DNA from: Coriobacteriaceae bacterium
Lineage (GTDB): Bacteria > Actinomycetota > Coriobacteriia > Coriobacteriales > Coriobacteriaceae
DNA length: 64,000 nt
Assembly: GCA_902835305.1 (NCBI GenBank)
Contig: CADFMD010000004.1
Span: 164,772 to 228,771, forward strand
Reading direction: 5' to 3'
The translations under genes were made by a program, and so were the position numbers. Shown here piece after piece: positions 44,733 to 52,891 of the stretch (within the stretch, counting starts at the first letter, position 1; each line of letters starts with the position of its first letter). Under the pieces are notes generated by a model that was not told where the DNA came from, did not search any database, and saw only the letters and a list, made by a program, of their open reading frames with translations.

Positions 44733-45368
44733 CTACATGCCCAATATCCTAGCCCGTTCAGTAATAGCAGCCTTCACCTCGGAACACAAATCTTCAAATG
44801 TAACCGTTGGGACCGCCTCGGTTTCGCGACCTCTTCCAGGATGCAAAATGTCCCAGCGGGATATCTTGCCCGCCTTGCGTCCTGCACCAGGATCATGGTT
44901 GCCAAACCCAGGAACGATGGAATTCCAAATAGGGACGTAGCGGGCAATTAGCGCCGATTCCGTTAGGGGCACCCAAACAGCATTCAACACAAGCATGCGG
45001 CAATAAAAGTGTTTGATGTCCAAATTGGTCGCCTGTTCAATTGACTTTCGATGATCGCCAGCAACTCGGTCATAAAGGCGAGAACCAGCACTCGGAGTGT
45101 CGACCACCCTTGCATCCAGCTCATTTCCGGTAAGCGTTTTCGGCCCCGCTTTTCCTATATAAATGGGAAATGACCCCGGACAGTCGAAGTTAATATCTGA
45201 TAGTTCAGCATATGCTGGAAAATCGCCGCAATAAAAAAGAGCGTACACACCATCCCCGTAGAATTTCTCAATATCAGCAAGCGGCACGAGATCAGCACCC
45301 ATGAGCTCACGCGCAAGCGAATCGGATAGAGACGAATAATCAAGTGGGTTATACAAACGCGGCTTCAT
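44733..45368 (-). CDS. Eco29kI-family type II restriction endonuclease (GIY-YIG)
   Basis: The 211-residue protein matches the Eco29kI family. GVYALFYCGDFPAY (near 40-53) and PIYIGKAGPKTL (near 67-79) supply the two halves of the GIY-YIG site. RLYDRVAGDHRKSI has the catalytic Arg/His region, LTESALIARYVPIWN the metal-binding Glu, and GFGNHDPGAGRKAGKISRWDILHPGR the conserved C-terminal block. Family members cleave CCGCGG (SacII-type sites). The start overlaps the methyltransferase end by 20 bp, with AAAGGAGC upstream. Specificity is inferred from the family, not shown. Confidence 0.9.
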   Translation of the reverse strand: MKPRLYNPLDYSSLSDSLARELMGADLVPLADIEKFYGDGVYALFYCGDFPAYAELSDINFDCPGSFPIYIGKAGPKTLTGNELDARVVDTPSAGSRLYDRVAGDHRKSIEQATNLDIKHFYCRMLVLNAVWVPLTESALIARYVPIWNSIVPGFGNHDPGAGRKAGKISRWDILHPGRGRETEAVPTVTFEDLCSEVKAAITERARILGM

Positions 45369-46452
45369 TAGCCATTGCTCCTTTCAATCTGAACGACAAA
45401 TAGGCGTTCATCTTCTTCCGAGCCGTGTCTTCCCTCAGTGCACATGCTACGGAAGACGCGACAACACGAGCGAGCTCAACGGGCACCGCGTTGCCTATCT
45501 GACGCATGCCCTCGCTCCAAGCCCCGCTAAACTCATAGCCATCCGGAAAAGTCTGGATACGCGCAGCCTCTCGAACAGTCATATATCGCAAGGAATCGTC
45601 GTCAAATCGAATCATATTCTCCCCGCCGGGAACTCCATGGACACCCGCCTTGATTGCCTTGCTTGGCTTATCGAACACGGAGCCAGTGTGGCCAGGATAG
45701 GCTCTCGCCTTGCCCTCGTGCATCTCATTGTTGAGTGTTGGGAGATTATCAACCGCTTCACCAAGAGTAATCCAATCGGAAAGGCCTTGGCCATGCGTGC
45801 GCTGGGGAAACGCCCAAGATGCTTCAACATCAGAACGGAAACCGACAATAATGACACGATGCCGGTGTTGGGGCACTCCAAAATCAGCCGCATCGACAAC
45901 CGTCGGAACGACTTCATAGCGTAATCCTTCATGGTCGGCACTTGTATGTACCCGTGAAAGGCGCACGGCGTGCTGTTCCCATGTTTCATCTTCACGCTTG
46001 GCAAGCGAAGGATGCTGGAGCCTCAAAAGGATATATTCGTAATACTGATGAAATGACTCGCGAGTGAGCCCTTTGACATTTTCACATATAAAGGCCCTCG
46101 GCCTAAGCTCGGCTAACACTGCAGTATAAGCGGGAAACATATCGCGTTTATCAGTTTCCGCGCGCGCAAGACCACCAAGAGAAAAAGGTTGACACGGAGG
46201 CCCGCCAGCAAGCAAATCAACATCCTCCGAAAGAAAAGACCAATCGACCTCTCTAACATCACCTTCGATGACGCGCATATCATTATCAATAAGGGGATAA
46301 TCTTTATCTTGGTTGAGACGAAGGGTATTGCAGCAATTGTGCTCCCACTCGGCGGCAGCAAGATGCCTGAATCCCGCCAATGATGTACCAAGTAGAAGTC
46401 CGCCAGCGCCCGCAAAGAGCTCGACAGCTGTTAAATTGCCCTGGGCATCCAT
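45349..46452 (-). CDS. DNA (cytosine-5) methyltransferase of the Eco29kI-like system
   Basis: ATG 46452 has AGGTGG five bases upstream, giving 367 residues. The C5-methylase motifs run in order: ELFAGAGGLLLGTSLAGF (motif I), DVDLLAGGPPCQPFSLGG (motif IV with catalytic Cys), ICENVKGL (motif VI, ENV), VPQHRHRVIIVGF (motif VIII), then a short target-recognition region, and RMRQIGNAVPVELA-like EGMRQIGNAVPVELARVV (motif X). It protects host DNA from the nuclease encoded immediately downstream. No controller protein or Vsr nuclease gene is present. Its upstream region is clearly AT-rich, and this R-M pair looks acquired. Confidence 0.93.
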   Translation of the reverse strand: MDAQGNLTAVELFAGAGGLLLGTSLAGFRHLAAAEWEHNCCNTLRLNQDKDYPLIDNDMRVIEGDVREVDWSFLSEDVDLLAGGPPCQPFSLGGLARAETDKRDMFPAYTAVLAELRPRAFICENVKGLTRESFHQYYEYILLRLQHPSLAKREDETWEQHAVRLSRVHTSADHEGLRYEVVPTVVDAADFGVPQHRHRVIIVGFRSDVEASWAFPQRTHGQGLSDWITLGEAVDNLPTLNNEMHEGKARAYPGHTGSVFDKPSKAIKAGVHGVPGGENMIRFDDDSLRYMTVREAARIQTFPDGYEFSGAWSEGMRQIGNAVPVELARVVASSVACALREDTARKKMNAYLSFRLKGAMANEAAFV

Positions 46453-46742
46453 GGTTTCCACCTATCTACGAAACAAGATTGCATAATCAAAAGGTCTACG
46501 ACGTTCACGCCGTCCGCTTGGCAGCGCTCGTGTGAGCGACCTATATTATTTCATTTTATGCGGACAAACAGGATCTTGTCAGACGATTGAACTAACCGCC
46601 ACCCATATTACGCGTCATCACGCAATTAAGCACTAGTTTTAAATCGGCTCAATCGACAAATGGACTACTCGCAACGCCCTAATCGACGCTCTAAGGCTGC
46701 TTCCTAGCCCTCGAAACGATTTCCTATTCAAGCACGTCTCCG
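46453..46742. other. AT-rich gap between the R-M operon and clpP-like gene
   Basis: These 290 bp are AT-rich relative to the flanking core genes, hold no credible gene, and presumably carry the methyltransferase promoter (tattatttcattttatgcgg near 46550). I see no terminator for the neighbours or integrase attachment site that I could defend. Confidence 0.4.
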
Positions 46743-47345
46743 CTAGAGCGCCTTCTTGCTGGGCGCAATTACCTCGTCCACCAGGCCCAGCTCTAGGGCG
46801 CGCTTGGCATTGCACCAGCAGTCACGCTCGGTGAGCTCGTGGAACTCCTGGGCGCTCAGGTTGCCATGCTCGGCCAGCAGCTCGTCCAGCTCGGCGCGCG
46901 TGGCCGCTGTATGCTGGGCCACAATCTCGATATCGGTCTGCTGCGCCATGCCTGTGCCGCCCATCAGTTGGTGGATGAGCACCTGCGTGTGGCGGTACAC
47001 CTGGCGGTGGTCGCCGCAGGCCAGGATCACCGCGGCCATCGAGGCCACGACGCCCTCGCCCACCGTGATCACGGGGCAGTCGAGCGACTGCATGGTGTCG
47101 ATGAGCGCCAGCCCCGCCGTAACGCTGCCGCCTGGGCTGTTGATGATGAGGGTGATGGGCTCGGTCGCGCTTTGATGTTCCAGCACCAGCATGGACTTAA
47201 TGAGGCCGCTGCAGGTCACATCGTTGACCTCGCCCTCCAGCAGCAGCACGCGGCTGTTAAGCAGCTCGCTTGCCATATCGACGGCGGCAACGCGGCCGTC
47301 CTTGGACTTCTTGATGATGCTGGGCTCACGATACATAACGGACAT
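46743..47345 (-). CDS. ClpP-family serine peptidase
   Basis: The 200-residue protein has the ClpP fold and catalytic triad: Ser in GEGVVASMAAVILACG (near 100-115), His in YRHTQVLIHQLMGG (near 125) and Asp in ERDCWCNAKRALELGLVDEV (near 174). The N-terminus and substrate-binding segments deviate from housekeeping ClpP (the usual GxASSMA is GVVASMA). ClpP normally works with an AAA+ unfoldase such as ClpX or ClpC. No unfoldase gene is adjacent. It lies 114 bp downstream of the VirD4-like gene, so it may be a specialised paralogue of an integrated element. Confidence 0.88.
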   Translation of the reverse strand: MSVMYREPSIIKKSKDGRVAAVDMASELLNSRVLLLEGEVNDVTCSGLIKSMLVLEHQSATEPITLIINSPGGSVTAGLALIDTMQSLDCPVITVGEGVVASMAAVILACGDHRQVYRHTQVLIHQLMGGTGMAQQTDIEIVAQHTAATRAELDELLAEHGNLSAQEFHELTERDCWCNAKRALELGLVDEVIAPSKKAL

Positions 47346-47459
47346 GGCAATTCCCTTCTAAACGGAATCGGCAAGGAAGTAAAACGAGGCCGCACGGCTT
47401 ACGGCCAATGGAAGCCGTGCGGTCAAATAGGCAAGATTGGGCACGCGAAGCTGCAAGGA

Positions 47460-48944
47460 CTAATCCCTCAGCCACTTAGCTGCATTGGGGTGATCGGCGC
47501 AAAAATACTTCTTGGCACGGAAGGGGCGCATGCCGGTCACTTTGACCAGGCAGTCGGTGCGTGGCATAAGCCCCACCTCGCCCGGGGTTATCACGCAACC
47601 GCGCACATCGACGGCAGTGCGCTCGGCGCCCACGTAATTGGTGCCCAAAACCGACTCGCCGCACAGATTGCTTATGTATTCCTGTGTCGCGATGTTGCTG
47701 CCACCACCCATATAGATCAAGCTGTCGCAGTTATCGAGGATGGTAAGCGCTGCGGATTTGCCATACACACCATCGAGCTGACTCAGCGATTGCGCGCACA
47801 TCAAAAAGCTAATACCACGGCTGCGCACGGTCGCAATACTCCGCTCAAAATCGGGAATGCGACCCACGTTGGGAAACTCATCCAGAATAAACTGCACGCG
47901 GCGCTGCAAATGCCCGCTGGGATTGGCGTCGGCGCGGCGCTGGGCCAGGTTAAACAGCTGCTTAAGGGCAACGTTCGCAAGCCATGCATTGGTCGAGTCG
48001 TTGTCGCTCACCTTAAGATCGATCACGCGCTTGCCCTCGTCGATACGGTCGAGGCGCATCTCGTCTTTCTCAAAGATGCGTATGAGCTGGGGAGTCTTAA
48101 GCCGCGAGATGGTCGCGTTGAGCGTGATCAGAATGCTCTTAAGCGTCCTATCGGCAGCTCCGCGAAAATCGCGATACTGCTCAACACCGTACAGGTCCGC
48201 GTTCGCAGCATCATACTTGCCAAGAAAATCCTTGGACTCCACCTGCTCCACAAGGTGATCCAGCGGGAATCGTCCCTCGCCATCTCCCGTAACCTTGATG
48301 AGTGCCGCCAGCTTAAAGACGTTGTTCATCTTAAGATAGCGTCGCGGAGCTGCGGGATCCCCGTCCGGCGCAAATGTGCCGGCAAGGCACTCTAAGAGGA
48401 ACAGGATTCCAATAATCGCTCGAAGTAGCAGATCGCTCGCATTGTCCCAAAACGGATCGTCCCTAAAGCTACGCCTGTCAGGATCGACCCCCTCCATGAT
48501 TGACGCCACTGTGGTGGGGATGTCCTCGACATCCATCACGTAGCGCAAAGGATCGTACCCGGACGACTGCTCGGGATTGATGGTGTCGAGAACCGTTACC
48601 TCGTAGCCGTCCTCCTCGAAGCCCTTCCCCGTACGGCGCAGCAGCTCGCCCTTGGTGTCCGTGACCACATAGCAGCACTCGTGGTGATTGAGCAGGTTGG
48701 GCAAAACGAAGCTCGCCGTCTTGCCGCTGCCGGTACCGCCAAAGGCAAACACATTGTTGGACACGCTCGTCTCCCAATGCTTGTCGTCCTCGTAGAACGC
48801 CACCGTGGCACCCTTAGCCAGGATCACATCGCGCTGCTCATCGCCAGACGACAGCGCCTGCATCTCCTCCTTAGTCGCCCACTTCTTGGTCTGATACTCC
48901 GTTTGCTGCGCGGCCTCGTAGCCGTACATCTTAATGACCGACAT
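47460..48944 (-). CDS. VirD4/TraG-type coupling ATPase, lacking membrane helices
   Basis: ATG 48944 follows GAAAGGGGC, giving 494 residues. It shows Walker A FAFGGTGSGKTASFVLPNLL (near 67-86), then VVTDTKGELLRRTG, FWDNASDLLLRA and the Walker B region RRVQFILDEFPNVGRIPDFE. SRGISFLMCAQSLSQLDGVYG and CDSLIYMGGGSN follow, all typical of VirD4/TraG/TraD proteins that feed DNA to type IV secretion channels. The usual N-terminal membrane helices are absent. No relaxase or other T4SS genes occur in the window, so this is an orphan or a relic of a conjugative element, co-oriented with an unknown partner 38 bp upstream. Confidence 0.9.
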   Translation of the reverse strand: MSVIKMYGYEAAQQTEYQTKKWATKEEMQALSSGDEQRDVILAKGATVAFYEDDKHWETSVSNNVFAFGGTGSGKTASFVLPNLLNHHECCYVVTDTKGELLRRTGKGFEEDGYEVTVLDTINPEQSSGYDPLRYVMDVEDIPTTVASIMEGVDPDRRSFRDDPFWDNASDLLLRAIIGILFLLECLAGTFAPDGDPAAPRRYLKMNNVFKLAALIKVTGDGEGRFPLDHLVEQVESKDFLGKYDAANADLYGVEQYRDFRGAADRTLKSILITLNATISRLKTPQLIRIFEKDEMRLDRIDEGKRVIDLKVSDNDSTNAWLANVALKQLFNLAQRRADANPSGHLQRRVQFILDEFPNVGRIPDFERSIATVRSRGISFLMCAQSLSQLDGVYGKSAALTILDNCDSLIYMGGGSNIATQEYISNLCGESVLGTNYVGAERTAVDVRGCVITPGEVGLMPRTDCLVKVTGMRPFRAKKYFCADHPNAAKWLRD

Positions 48945-48982
48945 GGCACGGCCCCTTTCTTGTCGATAGTTCTGCGTGATTG

Positions 48983-49900
48983 CTAGGAAATACGGTCGAC
49001 GCCGGTGCCCTCCTTGGGGCTCGTCGCACACGGCAACTTGACCGCACCGTCAATCAGACGCTCGGTTTGCGCCACATAGCTCTCACGCGCCGCGATTGAG
49101 ACTGACCCGTCGCGCAGATATGCAAGCAATGCATCAATCATCAGCTTGTCGAGCAGGTCATACTCTTTGGCCTGAGCGAAGTTGAGGGTGTAGCGGTCCT
49201 GGAGCTCCCGTACCTTAGTTGCCAAATCGATTTCCATCTTTTCCTCCATGCAATAAAAGTTCTCCCGATTGTCCGAAAGTGCCTCAAACGGGCGTTTGAC
49301 GCATAGCTCAAAGTTGAAACGCGGACTGGTATCGAAGACGCGTCTCTGCACCTTGAGATAGCGCTTATAAAACATGACGGCATCGTCCTCGTCCGCCGTA
49401 AAACCGCGCGACCCATCGCGATGCACGTGGTCGCAGGGTCTTTTGTAGTCGATGCTTCGCACAAAGCGAGACAGAATATATCCACCTTGTTCGGACGAGT
49501 ACTTCATACCTGTCGTAACCTGCTCGAACATGCGCACACCGCTCGATTTAAAGCGCGGATTGTTTCCGTGCTCAAACATGCCAATTACGATGGCCATGCA
49601 GCGCATGCAGTTATCGCGCTGGGGAAAATACAGCGACAGCAACGCGAGCGTCGCCGCGGCCAAAAGCTCGCGAGCCTCGTGCACATCGTCTCGATACTGC
49701 TCGGGCACCAGCCCGGGAATATCGGGTGAGCGCTTTTCCAGCACGCCAACAAGTGCCTTGGCTAGGCGCTCGATATCCTGCTCGCCGCAGTACGGATACG
49801 GAAACGGCTGCTTTGCCTTCCCGTTCTTTTCGCACATGCTACGGAGGTCTTCGTCGATCGCGTTGAGGAACACCTCATAAATACTGTCTTCATTCTTCAT
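48983..49900 (-). CDS. Hypothetical protein upstream of the VirD4-like gene
   Basis: The 305-residue protein (ATG 49900, AGGAAGAGG upstream) is soluble and mostly helical. Recognisable features are few: FPYPYCGEQDIERLAKALVG near the N-terminus, FPQRDNCMRCMAIVIGMFEHG with a CxxC, and RPCDHVHRDGSRGF with clustered His and Cys around residues 155-165. These may bind a metal. The last 90 residues form long helices. I do not recognise the family. It is 38 bp ahead of the coupling ATPase and is probably translated from the same message, so the two products may work together. Confidence 0.7.
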   Translation of the reverse strand: MKNEDSIYEVFLNAIDEDLRSMCEKNGKAKQPFPYPYCGEQDIERLAKALVGVLEKRSPDIPGLVPEQYRDDVHEARELLAAATLALLSLYFPQRDNCMRCMAIVIGMFEHGNNPRFKSSGVRMFEQVTTGMKYSSEQGGYILSRFVRSIDYKRPCDHVHRDGSRGFTADEDDAVMFYKRYLKVQRRVFDTSPRFNFELCVKRPFEALSDNRENFYCMEEKMEIDLATKVRELQDRYTLNFAQAKEYDLLDKLMIDALLAYLRDGSVSIAARESYVAQTERLIDGAVKLPCATSPKEGTGVDRIS

Positions 49901-50190
49901 GAATGCCTCTTCCTGTCCGGTTGCAAATGTTTGTCGGTAAGTCTGTTCTAGGTTTTAGAATTGTCTGAGGCATGGACGATGACAATCGACCTAACCTGTA
50001 GCTTCATTAGTGAAATCACCCTGCTTGATAGCGCAGTTTACCTAAAAGCTGTGTAGCGATTGCATCAAGCAGTTTGTATTGAGTTGGTTTTGGATTGCTT
50101 CGAGGATAGCACAGTACTTTGTTCTCGTCATTAGAAATTTTCAAATTTTTCTGCTAATATATAACCCACTAAGAAGAAAGGGCTCTATAC
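49901..50190. other. AT-rich divergent promoter region
   Basis: A 290-bp gap between the minus-strand gene ending its 5' side at 49900 and the plus-strand gene at 50191. Base composition is markedly AT-rich around 50100-50165 (ttctgctaatatataaccc), a likely promoter for the plus-strand gene. No small gene is evident. Confidence 0.45.
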
Positions 50191-51627
50191 ATGCGTGAAA
50201 CAACATCATTGCCACGTCTCACCGCCGCCGCCCTCTCACGCGCGCTTAATCTGGAGCAGGGCAGCCGTCTACTCACCGTCCGTCTGCCTGGCGCCATCGA
50301 CTGTAAGGCGCTTCGTGAATGTTTCAGCCTGAACAGCAACGGCGTACCCGATATTTGCGAGCTTGAACCCGGCAGGCAGGGCGCGGGCAATGGCGATGAG
50401 GCTCCGGTGTTTATCGACGCATCGGGGTATTACTGTACGGGCAAACACGACATCGAAAAAGAATGTATCGCCTTGATCGATTACTTAGAGCCCGGCTACC
50501 TCGATTTCTGTGACTGGGGTCCCTTTATTTGGTGTCTGTATGCGCTCGCCCTTTCGAATCGCACTCGCGCAGCCGTAGTGCTGCCCGCCGACCTACTCGA
50601 TAAAGCCGAGCAGGCGCGCACGATCCTGATACGCGAAGGACTCATCGAGAGCGTCGTGTATTTGCCGCTTTCTGAACCCAGGCCCTACATGACAAGCGCG
50701 CTTCTCATATTGTCTTCAGGAAATCGCAGCGTTGCATTTCGCAGCGCAATCGAATCCAGACCGCGTTTTCGATATGTGACAGAAACATCGTATTACTCAA
50801 ATATCACCTTTGCTATCTCCCCCGACTGGGCCCGCATTGATACCAATACGCCCAGATCAACGCCTATCGAAACGTCCACTTTTGCCACGCGTGAATTGCT
50901 ACTGCATCGCGCAGCCCTCTCAAAAGGCAAAATCAGCCTTATCAGCCTCACCCGAAACTACAGGGCTACGCTCGGTGACGCTTTTACGCGAGTAGCTCCA
51001 TTTATGCCCCGCGAGAGCACCACATCAAACGACATTGATGCAATCGAGGTACGCCGCATCTCATCTCAGGATTTTCAAGACGGCAACCTTCTACCCGCAG
51101 ATGCTGTGGAGAGTGCAAATGGCTCGGATTCCAAAATCGTAAAGGTGAATCCCAGCGTTCTCGATCGATATGAGCTCCACGCTGGAGATATCGTCATGCC
51201 ACGCATGCTGGGTCGCTACGGCGCGTCCAACCTGCTCGTCGTCAGCGCCGATGACGCGAAGCAACACCTGGTTGCTTCGCATAACACCACCGTCATTCGC
51301 CCGTCGTTCCAAACGATGACCGAAGAGGAGCGCGTGGTGTTTTCGGAGATAATCGTTGGATACCTTACAGAAGGCCATGGAGCGCAGCTGATTCAAGCAT
51401 TAACCGAAGCGGCCAGCATCCGCGCCATCCGCCCTAACGACCTGTTCGAGATCGAAGTCCCGCCAGCGCTCGACCCGCGCACGCGCGAGTACAGCGAATC
51501 CATCAATCGCTTTGCCGAGGTCGTAGAAGCAAAGAAACAAGCCGAGACCGCTGTCGCCCAAGCCCAGCGCAACCTCGAAACCGCAAAGAAGGCCGTCACT
51601 CAGGTGGTCGACCAGGCCTGCGAATAG
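50191..51627 (+). CDS. Degenerate N6-methylase fragment fused to an HsdS-like part
   Basis: The 478-residue protein has AGAAAGGG before ATG 50191. Residues about 108-185 (WGPFIWCLYALALSNRTRAAVVLPADLLDK, then REGLIESVVYLPL and YMTSALLILSS) match the last third of the HsdM-type N6-methylase core. The SAM-binding motif I and the catalytic (N/D)PP(Y/F) are missing. Residues about 285-440 look like a type I specificity module: LHAGDIVMPRMLGRYG...NLLVV, then VASHNTTVIRPS and RPNDLFEIEVPPALDP. A terminal coiled coil (KKQAETAVAQAQRNLETAKKAV) follows. It cannot methylate by itself and may be a DNA-binding relic or a dedicated regulator or immunity factor. No HsdM or HsdR is nearby. Confidence 0.65.
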   Translation: MRETTSLPRLTAAALSRALNLEQGSRLLTVRLPGAIDCKALRECFSLNSNGVPDICELEPGRQGAGNGDEAPVFIDASGYYCTGKHDIEKECIALIDYLEPGYLDFCDWGPFIWCLYALALSNRTRAAVVLPADLLDKAEQARTILIREGLIESVVYLPLSEPRPYMTSALLILSSGNRSVAFRSAIESRPRFRYVTETSYYSNITFAISPDWARIDTNTPRSTPIETSTFATRELLLHRAALSKGKISLISLTRNYRATLGDAFTRVAPFMPRESTTSNDIDAIEVRRISSQDFQDGNLLPADAVESANGSDSKIVKVNPSVLDRYELHAGDIVMPRMLGRYGASNLLVVSADDAKQHLVASHNTTVIRPSFQTMTEEERVVFSEIIVGYLTEGHGAQLIQALTEAASIRAIRPNDLFEIEVPPALDPRTREYSESINRFAEVVEAKKQAETAVAQAQRNLETAKKAVTQVVDQACE

Positions 51628-51649
51628 CGCATAGGCAGCAGAAACGTCT

Positions 51650-51686
51650 TAAGCCGGCGGCAGGAACTGGTCCTGCCGCCGGCTTA
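51650..51686. terminator. Bidirectional hairpin between convergent genes
   Basis: A perfect 16-bp GC-rich stem (taagccggcggcagga at 51650-51665 with 51671-51686) and a 5-base loop lie between the convergent genes ending at 51627 and 51712. The T run is poor. Confidence 0.7.
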
Positions 51687-51711
51687 ACTATCCCATGTCC
51701 TCCGTTTCGCA

Positions 51712-52335
51712 TTAGCCGTTTAGCACAACCAGCAATGGCCTCATCAGTTCGCGTCGTTTGGCGGTTTTAGAGTTCTCTTCCACGAGTTCTTTCAGCCGCT
51801 GCGTATCGAGCCCACGCCCCAGCGCGTCGTGATAGGCATCGATGATTAATGAAGGATCCTCGCAATCGAGGCAAAGATCGACAAGCGTGCGCTCGGGTTT
51901 GGTTACCGGCAGTCCGTCGAGCCAAACGATATCCTGTTCAGCAATCTCGCGCTTTGCAAAAGAAAGGGATTCGTTTCTTGTATTGATGCGCATGGGTGCG
52001 GTCATTCTGTAGGGGGACAGATAGAAATCGCCCATTTGCTGTAGGTTCGCCGCAGTCGTACCGCTCACGGCAATGCCATCCCACTGGCGCTTTCTCTCCC
52101 ACGCGCAAAGGGAAGGATTGGTGAGCTTCCAAAGAGCGTTGAGCTCGTCGGTGTCTCGGCGCTGTGTTCCAGCCATCCGGTAGGCGCCGTGGCATATCCG
52201 CTCAAGACGCCCCGCGCGGCATGAGTGTGCCAGCGCATCTCGAGAGATGAACATGCGAGCCGCCTGGGCCGTAGTGAACACGCCCTCGCTCTCGGAAAGC
52301 TCACTTATCGCCGTTATGTTGCTAATGTACTTCAT
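51712..52335 (-). CDS. AbiEi-type antitoxin/transcriptional regulator, solitary
   Basis: I start at ATG 52335, giving 207 residues (MKYISNITAISEL); the frame extends further but only this start gives the family N-terminus. The winged helix GVFTTAQAARMFISRDALAHSCRAGRLERICHGAYRM (about 18-54) is the AbiEi antitoxin N-terminal domain. The middle has ISGTTA-like AVSGTTAANLQQMG, and the C-terminal domain has GLPVTKPERTLVDLCLDCEDPSLIIDAYHDALGRG. AbiEi usually represses its own operon and neutralises the nucleotidyltransferase toxin AbiEii. No AbiEii gene is adjacent, so this is an orphan. A -10 box six bases before the ATG, and no ribosome site, suggest leaderless translation. Confidence 0.85.
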   Translation of the reverse strand: MKYISNITAISELSESEGVFTTAQAARMFISRDALAHSCRAGRLERICHGAYRMAGTQRRDTDELNALWKLTNPSLCAWERKRQWDGIAVSGTTAANLQQMGDFYLSPYRMTAPMRINTRNESLSFAKREIAEQDIVWLDGLPVTKPERTLVDLCLDCEDPSLIIDAYHDALGRGLDTQRLKELVEENSKTAKRRELMRPLLVVLNG

Positions 52336-52341
52336 GTCGCA

Positions 52342-52369
52342 ATTGTAGGATATTTTCAGACTTTTGCAA
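52342..52369 (-). promoter_or_regulatory. Leaderless promoter of the AbiEi-like gene
   Basis: On the minus strand TTGCAA (52364-52369) and TACAAT (52342-52347) are 16 bases apart, and the -10 ends six bases before the ATG at 52335. The expected transcription start therefore coincides with the start codon. Confidence 0.6.
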
Positions 52370-52454
52370 CGTGACTTTGATTCTACATGATCGGCATGCC
52401 TTGTTTGTCCCTTTTCTGCCGCTGCCCTGCTGCTTGGCAACAGCTCTTCTCCAT

Positions 52455-52636
52455 CGAGGTCTAATACTTTTCCGTGAAGTGAACGTCTGTTTTTGGACCC
52501 CTGGAGCATCCGCATTTTCCAGTGGCAAAATCACAGGATTCCAACGTCAAATCCGCAGGAAACGGCGTGCTTAAAGTGTCGATGCTTCGGGGGTCCGTTT
52601 TCACTCGTTCACTTCTCGGAAAAGTATTAGACCTCG
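52455..52636. repeat. 182-bp imperfect palindrome with 56-bp arms
   Basis: The arm at 52455-52510 (begins cgaggtctaatactttt) and the arm at 52581-52636 are reverse complements at 46 of 56 positions. The mismatches cluster in the middle of the arms, and the outer 20 bases are perfect. The 70-bp centre has no gene. It lies in the 556-bp gap between the AbiEi-like and DUF4342 genes, just at the edge of the accessory region. It could fold into a long RNA or DNA hairpin, or be a non-autonomous mobile element. Confidence 0.75.
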
Positions 52637-52745
52637 CTATCAGCTGTCCCAAAGATCGGACCGCCTCTCCTTCACGCCACGCAAAACCCGCCTTTTCTAC
52701 CCCCGCCCGCCTCCGCGTCACCCAAAAACTCATCCAACATTAATC

Positions 52746-52773
52746 TTGGCTCAAGAATCGCTTAATCTATAAC
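52746..52773 (+). promoter_or_regulatory. Candidate promoter of the UBA/DUF4342 gene
   Basis: TTGGCT (52746-52751) and TATAAC (52768-52773) with a 16-base spacer lie about 118 bp before the start at 52892. A second -10-like TATAGA follows at 52780. Confidence 0.45.
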
Positions 52774-52891
52774 CTGCACTATAGAGTTCGACCAAGGGCG
52801 GGGCGGCGCCGCGCGACGCAGGCCGCCGAATGCAACGCTCACGCCCGGGCAAATCGCCCGGCGTCGTGCCCATCGAACGAAAGGACAGGTC

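Noticed and set aside
46839..48395. A 518-codon plus-strand open frame
   Set aside because: Antisense to the ClpP-like and VirD4-like genes, which carry intact catalytic motifs.
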